DNA of 64,000 bases from Seohaeicola sp024304985 (GTDB lineage: Bacteria; Pseudomonadota; Alphaproteobacteria; Rhodobacterales; Rhodobacteraceae). Below are positions 1-8,213 of this stretch, piece after piece. Under the pieces are notes generated by a model. The model was not told where the DNA came from, searched no databases, and saw only the letters and a list, made by a program, of their open reading frames with translations. Every line of letters begins with the position of its first letter. The first letter of the stretch is position 1. Location: contig NZ_JARAMP010000021.1 in NCBI RefSeq assembly GCF_028802875.1, forward strand, positions 12,649-76,648, given 5' to 3'. The translations under genes and the position numbers were made by a program.

Positions 1-546
1 AGGCTGGCTTGCGTCTTGGCGCGTTTGGCGATCTGCACGGCGCTTTCGCCCGCCACGATGGGCAGCGTGTCCACCCCGATCTGCTGGCCCAGAATCTGCA
101 ACTGCTGCATGGCGGCGGGGCGGTAGATATCGAGCGAGGCCATCAGCACCCGCTTGCCATCCCGCTCTTTCAGCCGCTTGGCCAGCTTTCCGGTGGTGGT
201 GGTCTTGCCCGAGCCTTGCAAACCGACCATCAGGATCGGGGCAGGCGGGTTGTCGATCTTCAAGGCACCGGGATCTTCCGACCCCGTCAGCACGTCTACC
301 AGCGCGTCATGCACGATCTTGACGACCTGCTGGCCCGGCGTCACCGATTTGGTCACGGCCTGCCCGGTCGCCTTGGCCTGCACGGCGGCCACGAAATCCC
401 GCGCCACGGGCAGCGAGACATCCGCCTCGAGCAGGGCCACGCGCACTTCGCGCAGGGCGGTTTTCACATCCTCATCGGACAAGGACCCCTGACGGGTCAG
501 CCGGTCAAACACACCAGAGAGGCGTTCGGACAGATTTTCAAACATC
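1..546 (-). CDS. ffh: Signal recognition particle protein Ffh, N-terminal part (runs off the window)
   Basis: Reading leftward from the ATG at 546 gives 182 codons without a stop before base 1. The product begins MFENLSERLSGVFDRL, the N-domain start of SRP GTPases, and carries the G1 P-loop GLQGSGKT at residues 108-115 and the conserved DIYRPAA segment at about 138-144. Ffh binds 4.5S RNA and signal sequences and targets nascent membrane proteins to FtsY. The rest of the GTPase domain and the methionine-rich M domain lie outside the window. It is transcribed away from the LysR gene. The identity is clear; only the 3' part is missing. Confidence 0.96.
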
Positions 547-864
547 TAAACGGCTCCTTTGCCCGTTGCGTTTGACGCTTCAGATAAGAAGCGCCGCTCT
601 CCTTGCCAATGATCCCCGGGACCGGACCATGAAAACCGGAACAGCCCCCGTGGGCGCAACGCGCTGACGGGGGGCGATCCCGGGCCAAGCCCAAGGGACC
701 GGAAGTTCTGACAGACCTCCGGAATGGCGCAGGCTTTAGGCGCGCCCGCTGGCAGAGTCAAGCCGTTCAGCCCTTTGCCCCTTGTCATCGCCGCGTAACC
801 CGCGTTTTTATCGGGACATGTGCAACCCTGCACAGAACGCAGCCCACCGCCCAAGGAGACCCCG
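547..864. other. Intergenic region between divergent ffh and the LysR gene
   Basis: About 318 bases without a convincing gene. It should hold the ffh and LysR-gene promoters, but I see no strong -35/-10 pair. One hairpin is visible: CCCCCGT at 645-651 pairs with ACGGGGG at 667-673 across a 15-nt loop; it would sit in the 5' leader of ffh. I looked for the SRP RNA signature because ffh is adjacent and did not find it. Confidence 0.4.
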
Positions 865-1773
865 ATGGACAACTGGGATGAAATCCGCACTGCCTATCAC
901 GTCGCCCGCATGGGCACGGTCAGCGGCGCCGCCGAGGTGCTGGGCGTTCACCATGCCACCGTGATCCGCCATATCGACGCGCTGGAACAGCGGCTGGGCG
1001 TCAAACTCTTCCAGCGTCACCCACGCGGCTATACCGCGACCGAGGCGGGCGAGGATCTCTTGCGCGTCGCCGCCGCCACCGATGACCAGTTCGCGCAACT
1101 GGCAGGCCGCATCAAGGGGCGCGGCAAGGATGTCTCGGGCGAGCTGGTGATCACCTCTCTTGCCGGGCTGGAGGCGTTGATCCTGCCGGTTCTGGCCGCC
1201 TTCCGCGTGGCGCATCCCGGCATCATCCTGCGATATCTGACGGGCGAACGTCTCTTCCGTCTGGAATATGGCGAGGCGCATGTGGCGATCCGCGCCGGAT
1301 CTGTTCCAGACCAGCCCGACAACGTGGTCCAGCCCTTCATCAGCATGGCCCCCGCGCTTTACGCGACCCCTGCCTATGCCGACCGCCACGGCCTGCCCGA
1401 CGGACCCGAGGATTTCACCGACCATTTCTTCGTCGCCAATGACGACAAATCCAACCGCGCCCCCTTCAACCAATGGCTCTGGAACACCATCCCCGAAGAG
1501 AACGTCGTTTTCCGCAGCACCGATATGGGCGCGCTGGAAATGGCCGTGCTGCGCGGCATGGGCATCGGCTTTCTCAGCCAATGGGAGGCCGACGCCCACC
1601 CTGAGCTGCTGGAGATCGCACCCTCCCGCCCGGAATGGGAGGCGCCGCTCTGGCTGGTCACCCATGTCGATCTGCACCGCACCACCAAGGTCCAGACCTT
1701 CCTCTCCTTTCTCAAGGCACAGGCACGCGGCCAGCCGCTTGACGCCGAGGCACAGGGAACCCGCGACACATGA
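865..1773 (+). CDS. LysR-family transcriptional regulator
   Basis: 302 residues. The N-terminal winged helix-turn-helix includes the segment GTVSGAAEVLGVHHATV, followed by the linker helix and a type-2 periplasmic-binding-like effector domain from about residue 90. The ATG at 865 was chosen because AAGGAGA (853-859) lies 5 nt upstream; an in-frame start at 820 would add 15 unconserved residues. Its stop overlaps the start of the downstream EamA transporter by 4 nt, so the two are translationally coupled, and the regulator may control that exporter. The effector is unknown. Confidence 0.9.
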   Translation: MDNWDEIRTAYHVARMGTVSGAAEVLGVHHATVIRHIDALEQRLGVKLFQRHPRGYTATEAGEDLLRVAAATDDQFAQLAGRIKGRGKDVSGELVITSLAGLEALILPVLAAFRVAHPGIILRYLTGERLFRLEYGEAHVAIRAGSVPDQPDNVVQPFISMAPALYATPAYADRHGLPDGPEDFTDHFFVANDDKSNRAPFNQWLWNTIPEENVVFRSTDMGALEMAVLRGMGIGFLSQWEADAHPELLEIAPSRPEWEAPLWLVTHVDLHRTTKVQTFLSFLKAQARGQPLDAEAQGTRDT

Positions 1774-2681
1774 GCGGTCAGGCGCGCGGCCATCTGGCGA
1801 TGCTGCTCTTCTCTGCGCTGGTCGCGGGCAGCTTCTCGCTGGGGGTCATGGCCGCGCCCCATATCGACCCCGCTGCTTTGACCGCGCTGCGCTTCTGGCT
1901 GGCCGCCGCCATCGTGGGCACCGCCGCCGCCTTGACCACCGGCCTGCCGCGCCGCGCGCTGCAAGCCCCTTGGCGCTACCTGCTGCTGGGCGGCATGTTC
2001 GGCATCTACTTCGTGCTGATGTTCGAGGGCCTGAAAACGGCGCAGGCCGTCTCGGCATCGGCAGTATTCACCCTCACGCCAGTCATCGCGGGCATCGCGG
2101 GCTGGTTTCTGCTGCGCCAGATCACCACGCCGCGCATGGCGCTGGCGCTGGCCATCGGTGCCGTGGGCGCGGTCTGGGTGATCTTCCGCGCCGATCTGGC
2201 GGCGCTCGCCCGGTTTCAGATTGGCCGGGGCGAGGCGATCTTCTTCGTCGGCTGCATCGCCCATGCCGTCTACACGCCGATGGTGCGCAAACTGAACAGG
2301 GGAGAGCCGCCCGTTGTCTTTACCTTCGGCATGCTGATCGGCGGCGGGCTTCTGGTGACGGCATGGGCCTGGCCCGCGATCCGCGCCACCGACTGGATGG
2401 CCCTGCCGGGGATCGTCTGGATCACGCTCGCCTATGTCTCGATCTTCGCCAGTGCGACAACCTTCGTGCTCTTGCAATACGCGACCATGCACCTGCCCTC
2501 GGCCAAGGTGATGGCCTACACCTATCTCACCCCAAGCTGGGTGATCCTGCTGGAATTCGCCCTTGGCAATGGCCTGCCCTCGGCATGGGTGCTGGGCGGG
2601 GTCGCGCTGACCATTCTGGCGCTGTTGCTGCTGTTGCGCGACGACGCGCCCGCCCCGGCACCCACACCTCAATCCCCCTGA
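1770..2681 (+). CDS. EamA/DMT-family drug-metabolite exporter
   Basis: 303 residues with about ten hydrophobic segments arranged as two EamA repeats, typical in length for this inner-membrane exporter family. The repeats run from about residue 10 to 140 and from 155 to 290. It starts inside the stop of the LysR gene (ATGA overlap) and converges with the ArsR gene, the two 3' ends overlapping by 13 bp. Family members export amino acids or small metabolites; the substrate cannot be read from sequence. Confidence 0.88.
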   Translation: MSGQARGHLAMLLFSALVAGSFSLGVMAAPHIDPAALTALRFWLAAAIVGTAAALTTGLPRRALQAPWRYLLLGGMFGIYFVLMFEGLKTAQAVSASAVFTLTPVIAGIAGWFLLRQITTPRMALALAIGAVGAVWVIFRADLAALARFQIGRGEAIFFVGCIAHAVYTPMVRKLNRGEPPVVFTFGMLIGGGLLVTAWAWPAIRATDWMALPGIVWITLAYVSIFASATTFVLLQYATMHLPSAKVMAYTYLTPSWVILLEFALGNGLPSAWVLGGVALTILALLLLLRDDAPAPAPTPQSP

Positions 2682-3022
2682 ACGGCCAGACCCTCGTCCT
2701 CGCCCGGCAATTCCGCCGCCAGAAACCGCTCGAAGGCGTCAAGGTTCACCGGTTCGAATTGCCCGAACCCCTGCATCCAGACACTTGCCGCGCGCAGCGC
2801 GTCTGGTTCCAGCTTGCACCACTTCACGCGGCCCCGCTTCTCCTGCGTGATCAGCCCCGCCCCCGCCAGTATGGCCAGATGCTTGGAAATGCCCGCAAGG
2901 CTCATCTGGAAAGGTTCCGCCACATCCGTCACGGCCATGTCATCCTCCAGCAGCATCGACAGGATCGCGCGGCGGGTCGGGTCGGCCAAGGCGGCAAAGA
3001 CGGTATCAAGCGGATCGGTCAT
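2669..3022 (-). CDS. ArsR-family winged-helix transcriptional repressor
   Basis: 117 residues from ATG 3022, beginning MTDPLDTVFAALADPTRRAIL, the classic opening of ArsR-type regulators. The recognition helix lies in MSLAGISKHLAILAGAGLI. The ELCVCDL metal-binding motif of metal-sensing members is absent, so this is more likely a non-metal ArsR regulator. A longer start at 3049 would add nine residues without support. The target is unknown; the gene is divergent from atpI across about 230 bp and convergent with the EamA gene. Confidence 0.87.
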   Translation of the reverse strand: MTDPLDTVFAALADPTRRAILSMLLEDDMAVTDVAEPFQMSLAGISKHLAILAGAGLITQEKRGRVKWCKLEPDALRAASVWMQGFGQFEPVNLDAFERFLAAELPGEDEGLAVQGD

Positions 3023-3125
3023 GCCGCCATTAAGCGCGCATGCCCGCAATCGTCAACCGGATGGTTGAATATGCCCACCGGCCCCGCGTGGCCGCAAAGC
3101 ACCCTGCGACAGAACAGCTTCACGG

Positions 3126-3147
3126 TTTCATCTTGCTATAAATACTC
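3126..3147 (-). repeat. 22-nt dispersed repeat, class B, copy 1
   Basis: Read on the minus strand it is GAGTATTT-ATA-GCAAGATGAAA. It is one of nine such elements in the window and the only one in a divergent gap (arsR / atpI). Confidence 0.7.
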
Positions 3148-3193
3148 ATTAAAACAATAGCTTGTCGTGAATGCGGCGCTGCGGCAAGGGCGC

Positions 3194-3222
3194 TTGACTC
3201 ACAACGTCCCTGCGCATAGCAA
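3194..3222 (+). promoter_or_regulatory. Probable sigma-70 promoter of the F0 ATP synthase operon
   Basis: TTGACT (3194-3199), a 17-nt spacer and TAGCAA (3217-3222) lie about 30 nt before the GTG start of atpI. The -35 hexamer and spacing are good and the -10 is weak. Confidence 0.45.
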
Positions 3223-3253
3223 TGCGCCAACCATCCGAAGGGGGGTCTCTGGC

Positions 3254-3589
3254 GTGACGGGTCCGGATCAGCAGCGGCAACTGGCCGAGCTTGAGGCAAG
3301 GATCGCGGCGGCGAAAGCGGCTCACGCGCCCAAGCCCCGTGCGGATGAACACTACTCGCAGGCCAATCTGGCATGGCGCATGGTGATCGAACTTGTGGCC
3401 GGTCTGGGGATCGGCTTCGGCATCGGATACGGGCTGGACAGCCTGTTCGGGACGCTCCCGATCTTTCTGGTGCTCTTCACATTGCTGGGCCTTGCGGCAG
3501 GGGTAAAGACGATGCTCCGCTCCGCACAGGAGGTCCAGAAGACCAAACAGGCCGATGAGGCTGACGAGACAGGCGCCCCAAGGGGCTGA
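3254..3589 (+). CDS. atpI: F0F1 ATP synthase protein I (AtpI)
   Basis: 111 residues from the GTG at 3254, which has a purine-rich AAGGGGGG about 8 nt upstream. A short amphipathic N-terminus (QLAELEARIAAAKAA) precedes two membrane segments, the first in VIELVAGLGIGFGIGYGL with a glycine zipper and the second in LPIFLVLFTLLGLAAG. AtpI is thought to assist c-ring assembly or act as a small cation channel and is not a structural subunit. It is the first gene of the F0 operon, 17 nt before atpB. An upstream start at 3167 would put the promoter inside the gene, so I rejected it. Confidence 0.85.
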   Translation: MTGPDQQRQLAELEARIAAAKAAHAPKPRADEHYSQANLAWRMVIELVAGLGIGFGIGYGLDSLFGTLPIFLVLFTLLGLAAGVKTMLRSAQEVQKTKQADEADETGAPRG

Positions 3590-3606
3590 CGGCAAGAGGA
3601 CGGGTC

Positions 3607-4359
3607 ATGGCAACGGATGCAGCGACAGGCACGGGTCTGAAATTCGATCCGATGGGACAGTTTCTGGTCAAGCCGCTGTTCGGCGGTGACGTGGTGAACT
3701 GGTACACGCCGACCAACGTGACCCTGTGGATGGTCATCGCAATCCTCGGCATCACCGCGATGCTGGTGCTGGGCACCTCGCGCCGCGCCGTGATCCCGAC
3801 CCGCAGCCAGTCCATCGGCGAACTGGCCTATGGCTTCGTCTACAAGATGGTGGAAGACGTGACCGGCAAGGACGGTCTCAGGTATTTCCCCTATATCATG
3901 ACCCTGTTCATGTTCGTTCTGTTCTCGAACTTCCTCGGCCTCGTGCCGATGGCCTTCACCACCACCAGCCATATCGCTGTGACAGGCGTTCTGGCGCTGG
4001 CCGTGTTCCTGACCGTGACGATCCTCGGTTTCGTCAAGAACGGCCCGGCCTTTCTGGGCATGTTCTGGGTGACAAGCGCGCCGCTGGCCCTGCGTCCGGT
4101 TCTGGCGCTGATCGAGGTGATCAGCTACTTCGTGCGCCCCGTCAGCCACTCCATCCGTCTTGCCGGCAACATGACCGCAGGCCACGCCGTGGTGAAGGTG
4201 TTCGCCGCCTTCGCAGGGCTTGTCGCCCTGTCGCCGCTGGCCATCCTGGGCGTTGTCGCCATGTATGGCCTCGAAATTCTGGTCTGCTTCATTCAGGCCT
4301 ATGTGTTCACCATCCTGACCTGCGTCTATCTGAAGGACGCGCTTCATCCCCACCACTAA
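3607..4359 (+). CDS. atpB: ATP synthase F0 subunit a
   Basis: 250 residues, usual for the family, with five to six membrane helices. The essential stator arginine is R184 in SHSIRLAGNMTAGH, the residue that faces the c-ring carboxylate during proton translocation. The operon order atpI-atpB-atpE-atpX-atpF with no F1 genes following is the split arrangement of Rhodobacter and Rhodospirillum relatives. Inner-membrane protein of the proton channel. Confidence 0.97.
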   Translation: MATDAATGTGLKFDPMGQFLVKPLFGGDVVNWYTPTNVTLWMVIAILGITAMLVLGTSRRAVIPTRSQSIGELAYGFVYKMVEDVTGKDGLRYFPYIMTLFMFVLFSNFLGLVPMAFTTTSHIAVTGVLALAVFLTVTILGFVKNGPAFLGMFWVTSAPLALRPVLALIEVISYFVRPVSHSIRLAGNMTAGHAVVKVFAAFAGLVALSPLAILGVVAMYGLEILVCFIQAYVFTILTCVYLKDALHPHH

Positions 4360-4402
4360 GGTCCGGATCATTCCAGCCATTCCAACCAAGGAGAGAGTTC
4401 AA

Positions 4403-4639
4403 ATGGAAGGCGATATCGCAGAAATGGGCAAGTTCATCGGCGCAGGCATCTCGGCGCTGGGCATGGGTCTTGCCGCCCTCGGTGTGGGCAACGTTGCCGG
4501 CAACTTCCTGGCAGGCGCACTGCGCAACCCCTCTGCCGCAGCTGGCCAGACCGCCACGCTGTTCATCGGCATCGCATTCGCAGAAGCACTGGGCATCTTC
4601 TCGTTCCTGGTCGCTCTGCTGCTGATGTTCGCCGTCTGA
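4403..4639 (+). CDS. atpE: ATP synthase F0 subunit c
   Basis: 78 residues forming a helical hairpin. The polar loop reads ALRNPSAA (R41-N42-P43) and the proton-carrying carboxylate is E61 in IAFAEALGIF. The first helix has the glycine and alanine repeat (GAGISALGMGLAALGVG) that packs the c-ring. GAGAGAG lies about 5 nt before the start, a strong ribosome-binding site suited to the high copy number of this subunit. A hairpin follows at 4661-4683. Confidence 0.97.
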   Translation: MEGDIAEMGKFIGAGISALGMGLAALGVGNVAGNFLAGALRNPSAAAGQTATLFIGIAFAEALGIFSFLVALLLMFAV

Positions 4640-4660
4640 TACGGACGACGATTCAAGATC

Positions 4661-4683
4661 GGATGGGCCTGACGGGCCCATCC
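4661..4683 (+). promoter_or_regulatory. Hairpin between atpE and atpX, possible attenuator or RNA-processing site
   Basis: GGATGGGCC (4661-4669), loop TGACG, GGCCCATCC (4675-4683): a perfect 9-bp stem with no T-run after it. It lies just after the most abundantly needed subunit gene and could stabilise the upstream mRNA or reduce read-through to the b subunits. Confidence 0.5.
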
Positions 4684-4717
4684 ATCCACCACGGCACGTT
4701 TCCCAAGGGAGAACGAC

Positions 4718-5239
4718 ATGGCAACCGAAGCAACGGGCGCAGCATCCGGCCCCGGCATGCCGCAACTGGATTTCTCGACCTTCGGCAACCAGATCTTCTG
4801 GCTGCTGATCACGTTGGTCGTGATCTATTTCATCCTCTCCCGTATCGCCCTGCCGCGGATCGGTGCCGTTCTGGCCGAACGTCAGGGGACGATCACCAAC
4901 GATATTGCCGCAGCCGAAAACCTGCGTGCCAAGGCCATCGAAGCCGAGGCTGCCTATAACAAGGCCCTCGCCGACGCCCGGCTTGAAGCGAACCGCATCA
5001 TTGCCGAGGCCAAGGCCGACATTCAGGCCGATCTCGACAAGGCGATTGCCAAGGCGGACGCCCAGATCGCGGCAAAAGCTGCCGAAGGCGAGAAAGCCAT
5101 CGCCGAGATTCGCGCGACCGCCCTTGAGAATGTCACCGAAGTGGCCAAGGACACCGCCAAGGAAATCGTCGCCGCCATGGGTGGCAAGGCCGATGCCCGC
5201 AGCGTGACCGCCGCGGTCAACGCCCGGATGAAAGGGTGA
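4718..5239 (+). CDS. atpX: ATP synthase F0 subunit b' (second b subunit)
   Basis: 173 residues: a short N-terminus, one membrane helix (QIFWLLITLVVIYFIL) and a long charged, alanine-rich coiled coil forming the peripheral stalk. Photosynthetic-type alphaproteobacteria have two different b subunits, b and b', instead of a b homodimer. The ATG follows AAGGGAGAACGAC. The stop overlaps the GTG of a possible longer atpF by 4 nt. Confidence 0.93.
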   Translation: MATEATGAASGPGMPQLDFSTFGNQIFWLLITLVVIYFILSRIALPRIGAVLAERQGTITNDIAAAENLRAKAIEAEAAYNKALADARLEANRIIAEAKADIQADLDKAIAKADAQIAAKAAEGEKAIAEIRATALENVTEVAKDTAKEIVAAMGGKADARSVTAAVNARMKG

Positions 5240-5244
5240 CTCCG

Positions 5245-5808
5245 ATGCGCAAGCTGATCCTCCTCCCCGCGCTTCTGGCGCTGACCTCCAGCCCGGCACT
5301 GGCCGCGGAAGGTCCGTTCTTCTCGCTGAAGAACACCGATTTCGTGGTTCTGGTCTCCTTCCTGATCTTCATCGGCATCCTGTTCTATTTCAAGGTGCCC
5401 GCAATGATTGGCGGCCTGCTGGACAAGCGCGCCGCCACCATCAAGTCCGAACTGGAAGAAGCCCGCGCCCTGCGGGAAGAGGCGCAGACCCTGCTGGCCT
5501 CCTACGAGCGTAAGCAGAAAGAAGTGCAGGAACAGGCCGACCGCATCGTCGCCCAGGCCCGTGACGAAGCCAACGCTTCCGCTGCACAGGCCAAGGAAGA
5601 CCTCAAGGCATCCATCGCGCGCCGCATCGCCGCCGCCGAGGATCAGATCGCGTCCGCCGAAGCAGCCGCCATCAAGGAAGTGCGCGACCGTGCTGTCGTC
5701 ATCGCCATTGGTGCGGCCCGTGACGTGATCGCCAAGCAGATGACCGCCGCTGACGCAGGCAAGACCATTGACGAGGGTATCGCCATCGTGGATGCCAAGC
5801 TGCACTAA
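5245..5808 (+). CDS. atpF: ATP synthase F0 subunit b
   Basis: 187 residues from ATG 5245, preceded by AAAGGG with 8-nt spacing; a GTG at 5236 would add three residues. The N-terminus (MRKLILLPALLALTSSPALA) looks like a cleavable signal, as in b subunits of Rhodobacter relatives. A membrane helix (VVLVSFLIFIGILFYF) follows, then a long coiled coil with repeated EEA/KEV segments. It is the last gene of the F0 operon and is closed by the terminator at 5835-5864. Confidence 0.94.
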   Translation: MRKLILLPALLALTSSPALAAEGPFFSLKNTDFVVLVSFLIFIGILFYFKVPAMIGGLLDKRAATIKSELEEARALREEAQTLLASYERKQKEVQEQADRIVAQARDEANASAAQAKEDLKASIARRIAAAEDQIASAEAAAIKEVRDRAVVIAIGAARDVIAKQMTAADAGKTIDEGIAIVDAKLH

Positions 5809-5834
5809 TCCGCGCGGAAAATCCCGAAAAGAAC

Positions 5835-5864
5835 AAAACCCCGCAGCCCACTGCGGGGTTTTTT
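5835..5864 (+). terminator. Rho-independent terminator of the F0 operon
   Basis: AAAACCCCGCAG, loop CCCA, CTGCGGGGTTTTTT. It has a GC-rich 8-bp core, an A-tract before it and a run of six T after it, 26 nt downstream of the atpF stop. Confidence 0.92.
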
Positions 5865-5900
5865 CATGCCCGCAAGGAACGCCGTAGGCGCGCCGCCACC

Positions 5901-6668
5901 CTAGCGACGCTGCTCGTGCTCATAGCGTTGCCGCGCAATGGCCTCGTGATGCTCGGCCCGCTTCTGATCGGTCAATGCCTGCTCGACGAAATTCAGATGC
6001 GCCTCGACCGCCGCCCGCGCTCCGGCAGGATCGCGCGCCTGAATCGCCTCGTTGATCGCGCGGTGCTGATCCAGCAGCAGATCGCGGATACTGCGATTGC
6101 GGAACATGATCTGCCGGTTGTAGAACACGCCCTCGCGCAGCAATTCATACATCGACCGCATCATGTGCAGCATGATGACGTTGTGACTGGCTTCGATGAT
6201 CGACAAGTGAAAATCCGCATCCAGCAGCGCTTCATCCGCCGGATCGCGTTTGGTATGGGCGGCCAGCATCTTGTCAAAGATCGTCTGGATCACCCGCAGA
6301 TCGGTGTCCGAGGCCAGCCGCGCCGCCCGTTCCGCCGCCAACCCCTCCATGTCCCGGCGAAAGGCGATATAATCGAATACCGCCTCGTCATGGGCTGCGA
6401 ACAGCCGGATCAGCGCAGGCGAAAACGCCCCGCCCAGCACATCGGCCACATAGATCCCCGCCCCGGCCTTGCTGGTCAGCAGCCCCTTGTCCTGCAACTC
6501 GGCCACCGCCTCGCGCAGCGAGGGGCGGGATATGCCCAGCCGCTCGGACAGTTCACGCTCGGACGGCAACCGTTCGCCGGGCCGCAGGATGCCGCGCAGG
6601 ATCAGCAATTCGATCTGATGGGTCACACTGGTCGAAATCTTCTCTGGCTGAACAGACCGGAACGGCAT
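5901..6668 (-). CDS. GntR-family regulator, FadR/PdhR-type (FCD domain)
   Basis: 255 residues. The N-terminal winged helix contains GERLPSERELSERLGISRPSLREAV, the GntR signature; an all-helical FCD effector domain covers about residues 95-225, with the metal-site residues expected of this domain in LLDADFHLSIIE and the HRAI and EAHL segments. FCD regulators usually sense small carboxylates. Upstream on the same strand is lrgAB. Before its start lies AATTGGT (6684-6690) facing ACCGGTATT (6702-6710), an imperfect version of a PdhR-like operator, so it may autoregulate or control lrgAB. Confidence 0.88.
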   Translation of the reverse strand: MPFRSVQPEKISTSVTHQIELLILRGILRPGERLPSERELSERLGISRPSLREAVAELQDKGLLTSKAGAGIYVADVLGGAFSPALIRLFAAHDEAVFDYIAFRRDMEGLAAERAARLASDTDLRVIQTIFDKMLAAHTKRDPADEALLDADFHLSIIEASHNVIMLHMMRSMYELLREGVFYNRQIMFRNRSIRDLLLDQHRAINEAIQARDPAGARAAVEAHLNFVEQALTDQKRAEHHEAIARQRYEHEQRR

Positions 6669-6738
6669 GGCTTACCTCGTTTGAATTGGTAAAATCATAT
6701 GACCGGTATTCCGCCCCGACAACCGCAATTCCGCGCGG

Positions 6739-7455
6739 TCACAGCATCAGTGACACCACATAGGGCGCAAGGATCGCGGTCAGCAGCGCATTCAACCCCA
6801 TCCCGATTCCCGCAAAGGCCCCCGCCGTGTCATTCACCTGAAATGCCCGCGCCGTGCCGATCCCGTGGGCGGCCACCCCCACGGCAAAACCGCGCGCCCG
6901 CCAGTCGCGGATATGCATCAGCCGCATCAGCGGCGTCACGATCACCGCCCCGATGATCCCCGTCAGGATCACCAGCGCCGCCGTCAGCGTGGGCAGCCCG
7001 CCCAATTGCTCGGCAATGCCGATGGCCACCGGCGCCGTGGTGGATTTCGGTGCCAGCGACAGCCAGACCGGCCCCTCGATCCCCAGAACCCGCGCGATCC
7101 ACAGGGCCGAGACGATGGCCGTCACGGACCCCGCCAGCAGCGCCGCCACCATCGGCAAAAGCGCCCGCCGGATCTGCGCTCGATTGACATACAGGGGAAG
7201 GGCCAGCGCGACAGTCGCCGGTCCCAGCATGAAATGCACGAACTGCGCCCCCGCGAAATAGGTCTGATAGGGCGTCTTGGTGACCCACAGCAACCCGCCC
7301 AGCAGGACCATCGCCACCAGCACCGGATTGACCAACGGATTGCGCCCGGCGCGCTGCGATAACTGATCCCCGATCAGATAGGCCACCAGCGTGGCCGTCA
7401 GCCACAATAACGGTTCGCGGCTCAGATAGGACCAGATCTCGGGCAGGGCGGTCAT
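6739..7455 (-). CDS. lrgB: LrgB/CidB-family membrane protein
   Basis: 238 residues with about seven hydrophobic helices. The conserved features are GRNPLVNPVLVAMVLLGG, LAPKSTTAPVAIGIAEQLGG and GFAVGVAAHGIGTARAF, which match LrgB/YohK. The ATG overlaps the stop of lrgA by 4 nt, so the two are coupled. LrgAB was first described as an antiholin-like pair affecting autolysis; in several bacteria it serves pyruvate uptake. The neighbouring FCD regulator fits a role in carboxylate transport, but that is inference. Confidence 0.92.
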   Translation of the reverse strand: MTALPEIWSYLSREPLLWLTATLVAYLIGDQLSQRAGRNPLVNPVLVAMVLLGGLLWVTKTPYQTYFAGAQFVHFMLGPATVALALPLYVNRAQIRRALLPMVAALLAGSVTAIVSALWIARVLGIEGPVWLSLAPKSTTAPVAIGIAEQLGGLPTLTAALVILTGIIGAVIVTPLMRLMHIRDWRARGFAVGVAAHGIGTARAFQVNDTAGAFAGIGMGLNALLTAILAPYVVSLML

Positions 7456-7853
7456 CCGCGCGGCTCCTCGGTGGCGTCCGCATTCCCGGTCAGCCGCGCC
7501 ACCGCCACGAAGGTCAGAACGCCCGCGATCAGCGCCAGTGCCGTGCTGATCACCAGCACCAGCAGCAGCGCCGGTCCCGACCCGCCCAGCACGTCCAGAT
7601 GGCTGATCACCCCGACACCCGCAGGCACGAACAGCAGCGACAGATGCGACAACAGACCCTGCGCCGTGGGCATGACCCGCGCCGCCATCCCCGGCAGCAC
7701 CAGACACCCCAGCAGCAGCAACGCCATGCCCAGCACCGGCCCCGGCACAGGCAGGCCCAGCCCCCGCGCCAGCGTCTCCCCCAGCAACTGACAGATCAGA
7801 AGGATGGCAACGGCCAGGATCATCGCAGCACTCCACAGCGTGTTTGCGCTCAT
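7452..7853 (-). CDS. lrgA: LrgA/CidA-family membrane protein
   Basis: 133 residues from ATG 7853, with four membrane helices; the signature region is LGLPVPGPVLGMALLL followed by LLSHLSLLFVPAGVGVISH. This is the small partner of LrgB. A start nine codons upstream is possible (7880) but adds only charged residues. The short gap to the divergent lipoprotein gene at 7930 must hold both promoters. Confidence 0.9.
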   Translation of the reverse strand: MSANTLWSAAMILAVAILLICQLLGETLARGLGLPVPGPVLGMALLLLGCLVLPGMAARVMPTAQGLLSHLSLLFVPAGVGVISHLDVLGGSGPALLLVLVISTALALIAGVLTFVAVARLTGNADATEEPRG

Positions 7854-7929
7854 AAGCGCACAGGCAGGGCGGTCGCGCAAAAGGAAAGGTGTTCAGAAAA
7901 GATTAACCAATATCGAGTCACATGACGGC

Positions 7930-8211
7930 ATGACACGCTGGATCATGCCTCTTCTTCTTTTGCCCGCCTGCGATGGCGGCAGCCCTCATTTCATGGGCAT
8001 CCCACCCACGCGGGTCGAGGTGGAGGGAAGCGTCTTTGCCGTCCGCGTCAAGGGCGATCTGGCCGAAGCCGTGCGTACCAACCCGCAATACGCCCCGCGC
8101 ATGGGCCCTATCGGCGGCCGCGCCGCCCGCGCGATGGAACAGGTCAGCGGATGCACCGTGCGCGAGATCCGCGGCGATCAGGCGCTGATCCTTGGTCTGC
8201 TCACGTGCTGA
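7930..8211 (+). CDS. Small putative lipoprotein, unknown function
   Basis: 93 residues from ATG 7930. A short hydrophobic leader ends in the lipobox LLPAC (C14), so the product is probably lipidated and envelope-located. The mature part (VEGSVFAVRVKGDLAEAVRTNPQYAP and later QVSGCTVREIRGDQALILGLLTC) is a small alpha/beta-looking domain that I do not recognise; it resembles small conserved hypotheticals of this family of bacteria. Longer in-frame starts back to 7804 read through the lrgA promoter region and lack a ribosome-binding site. Confidence 0.65.
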   Translation: MTRWIMPLLLLPACDGGSPHFMGIPPTRVEVEGSVFAVRVKGDLAEAVRTNPQYAPRMGPIGGRAARAMEQVSGCTVREIRGDQALILGLLTC

Positions 8212-8213
8212 CG

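Noticed and set aside
547..864. Possible SRP RNA gene near ffh
   Set aside because: The conserved GGAAGCAGCC-type loop is missing on both strands; only a simple GC hairpin is present.
1268..3160. 630-codon open frame overlapping the LysR, EamA and ArsR genes
   Set aside because: It is a Pro/Arg/Ser-rich shadow of real genes in other frames, with no family motif; long open shadow frames are common in GC-rich DNA.
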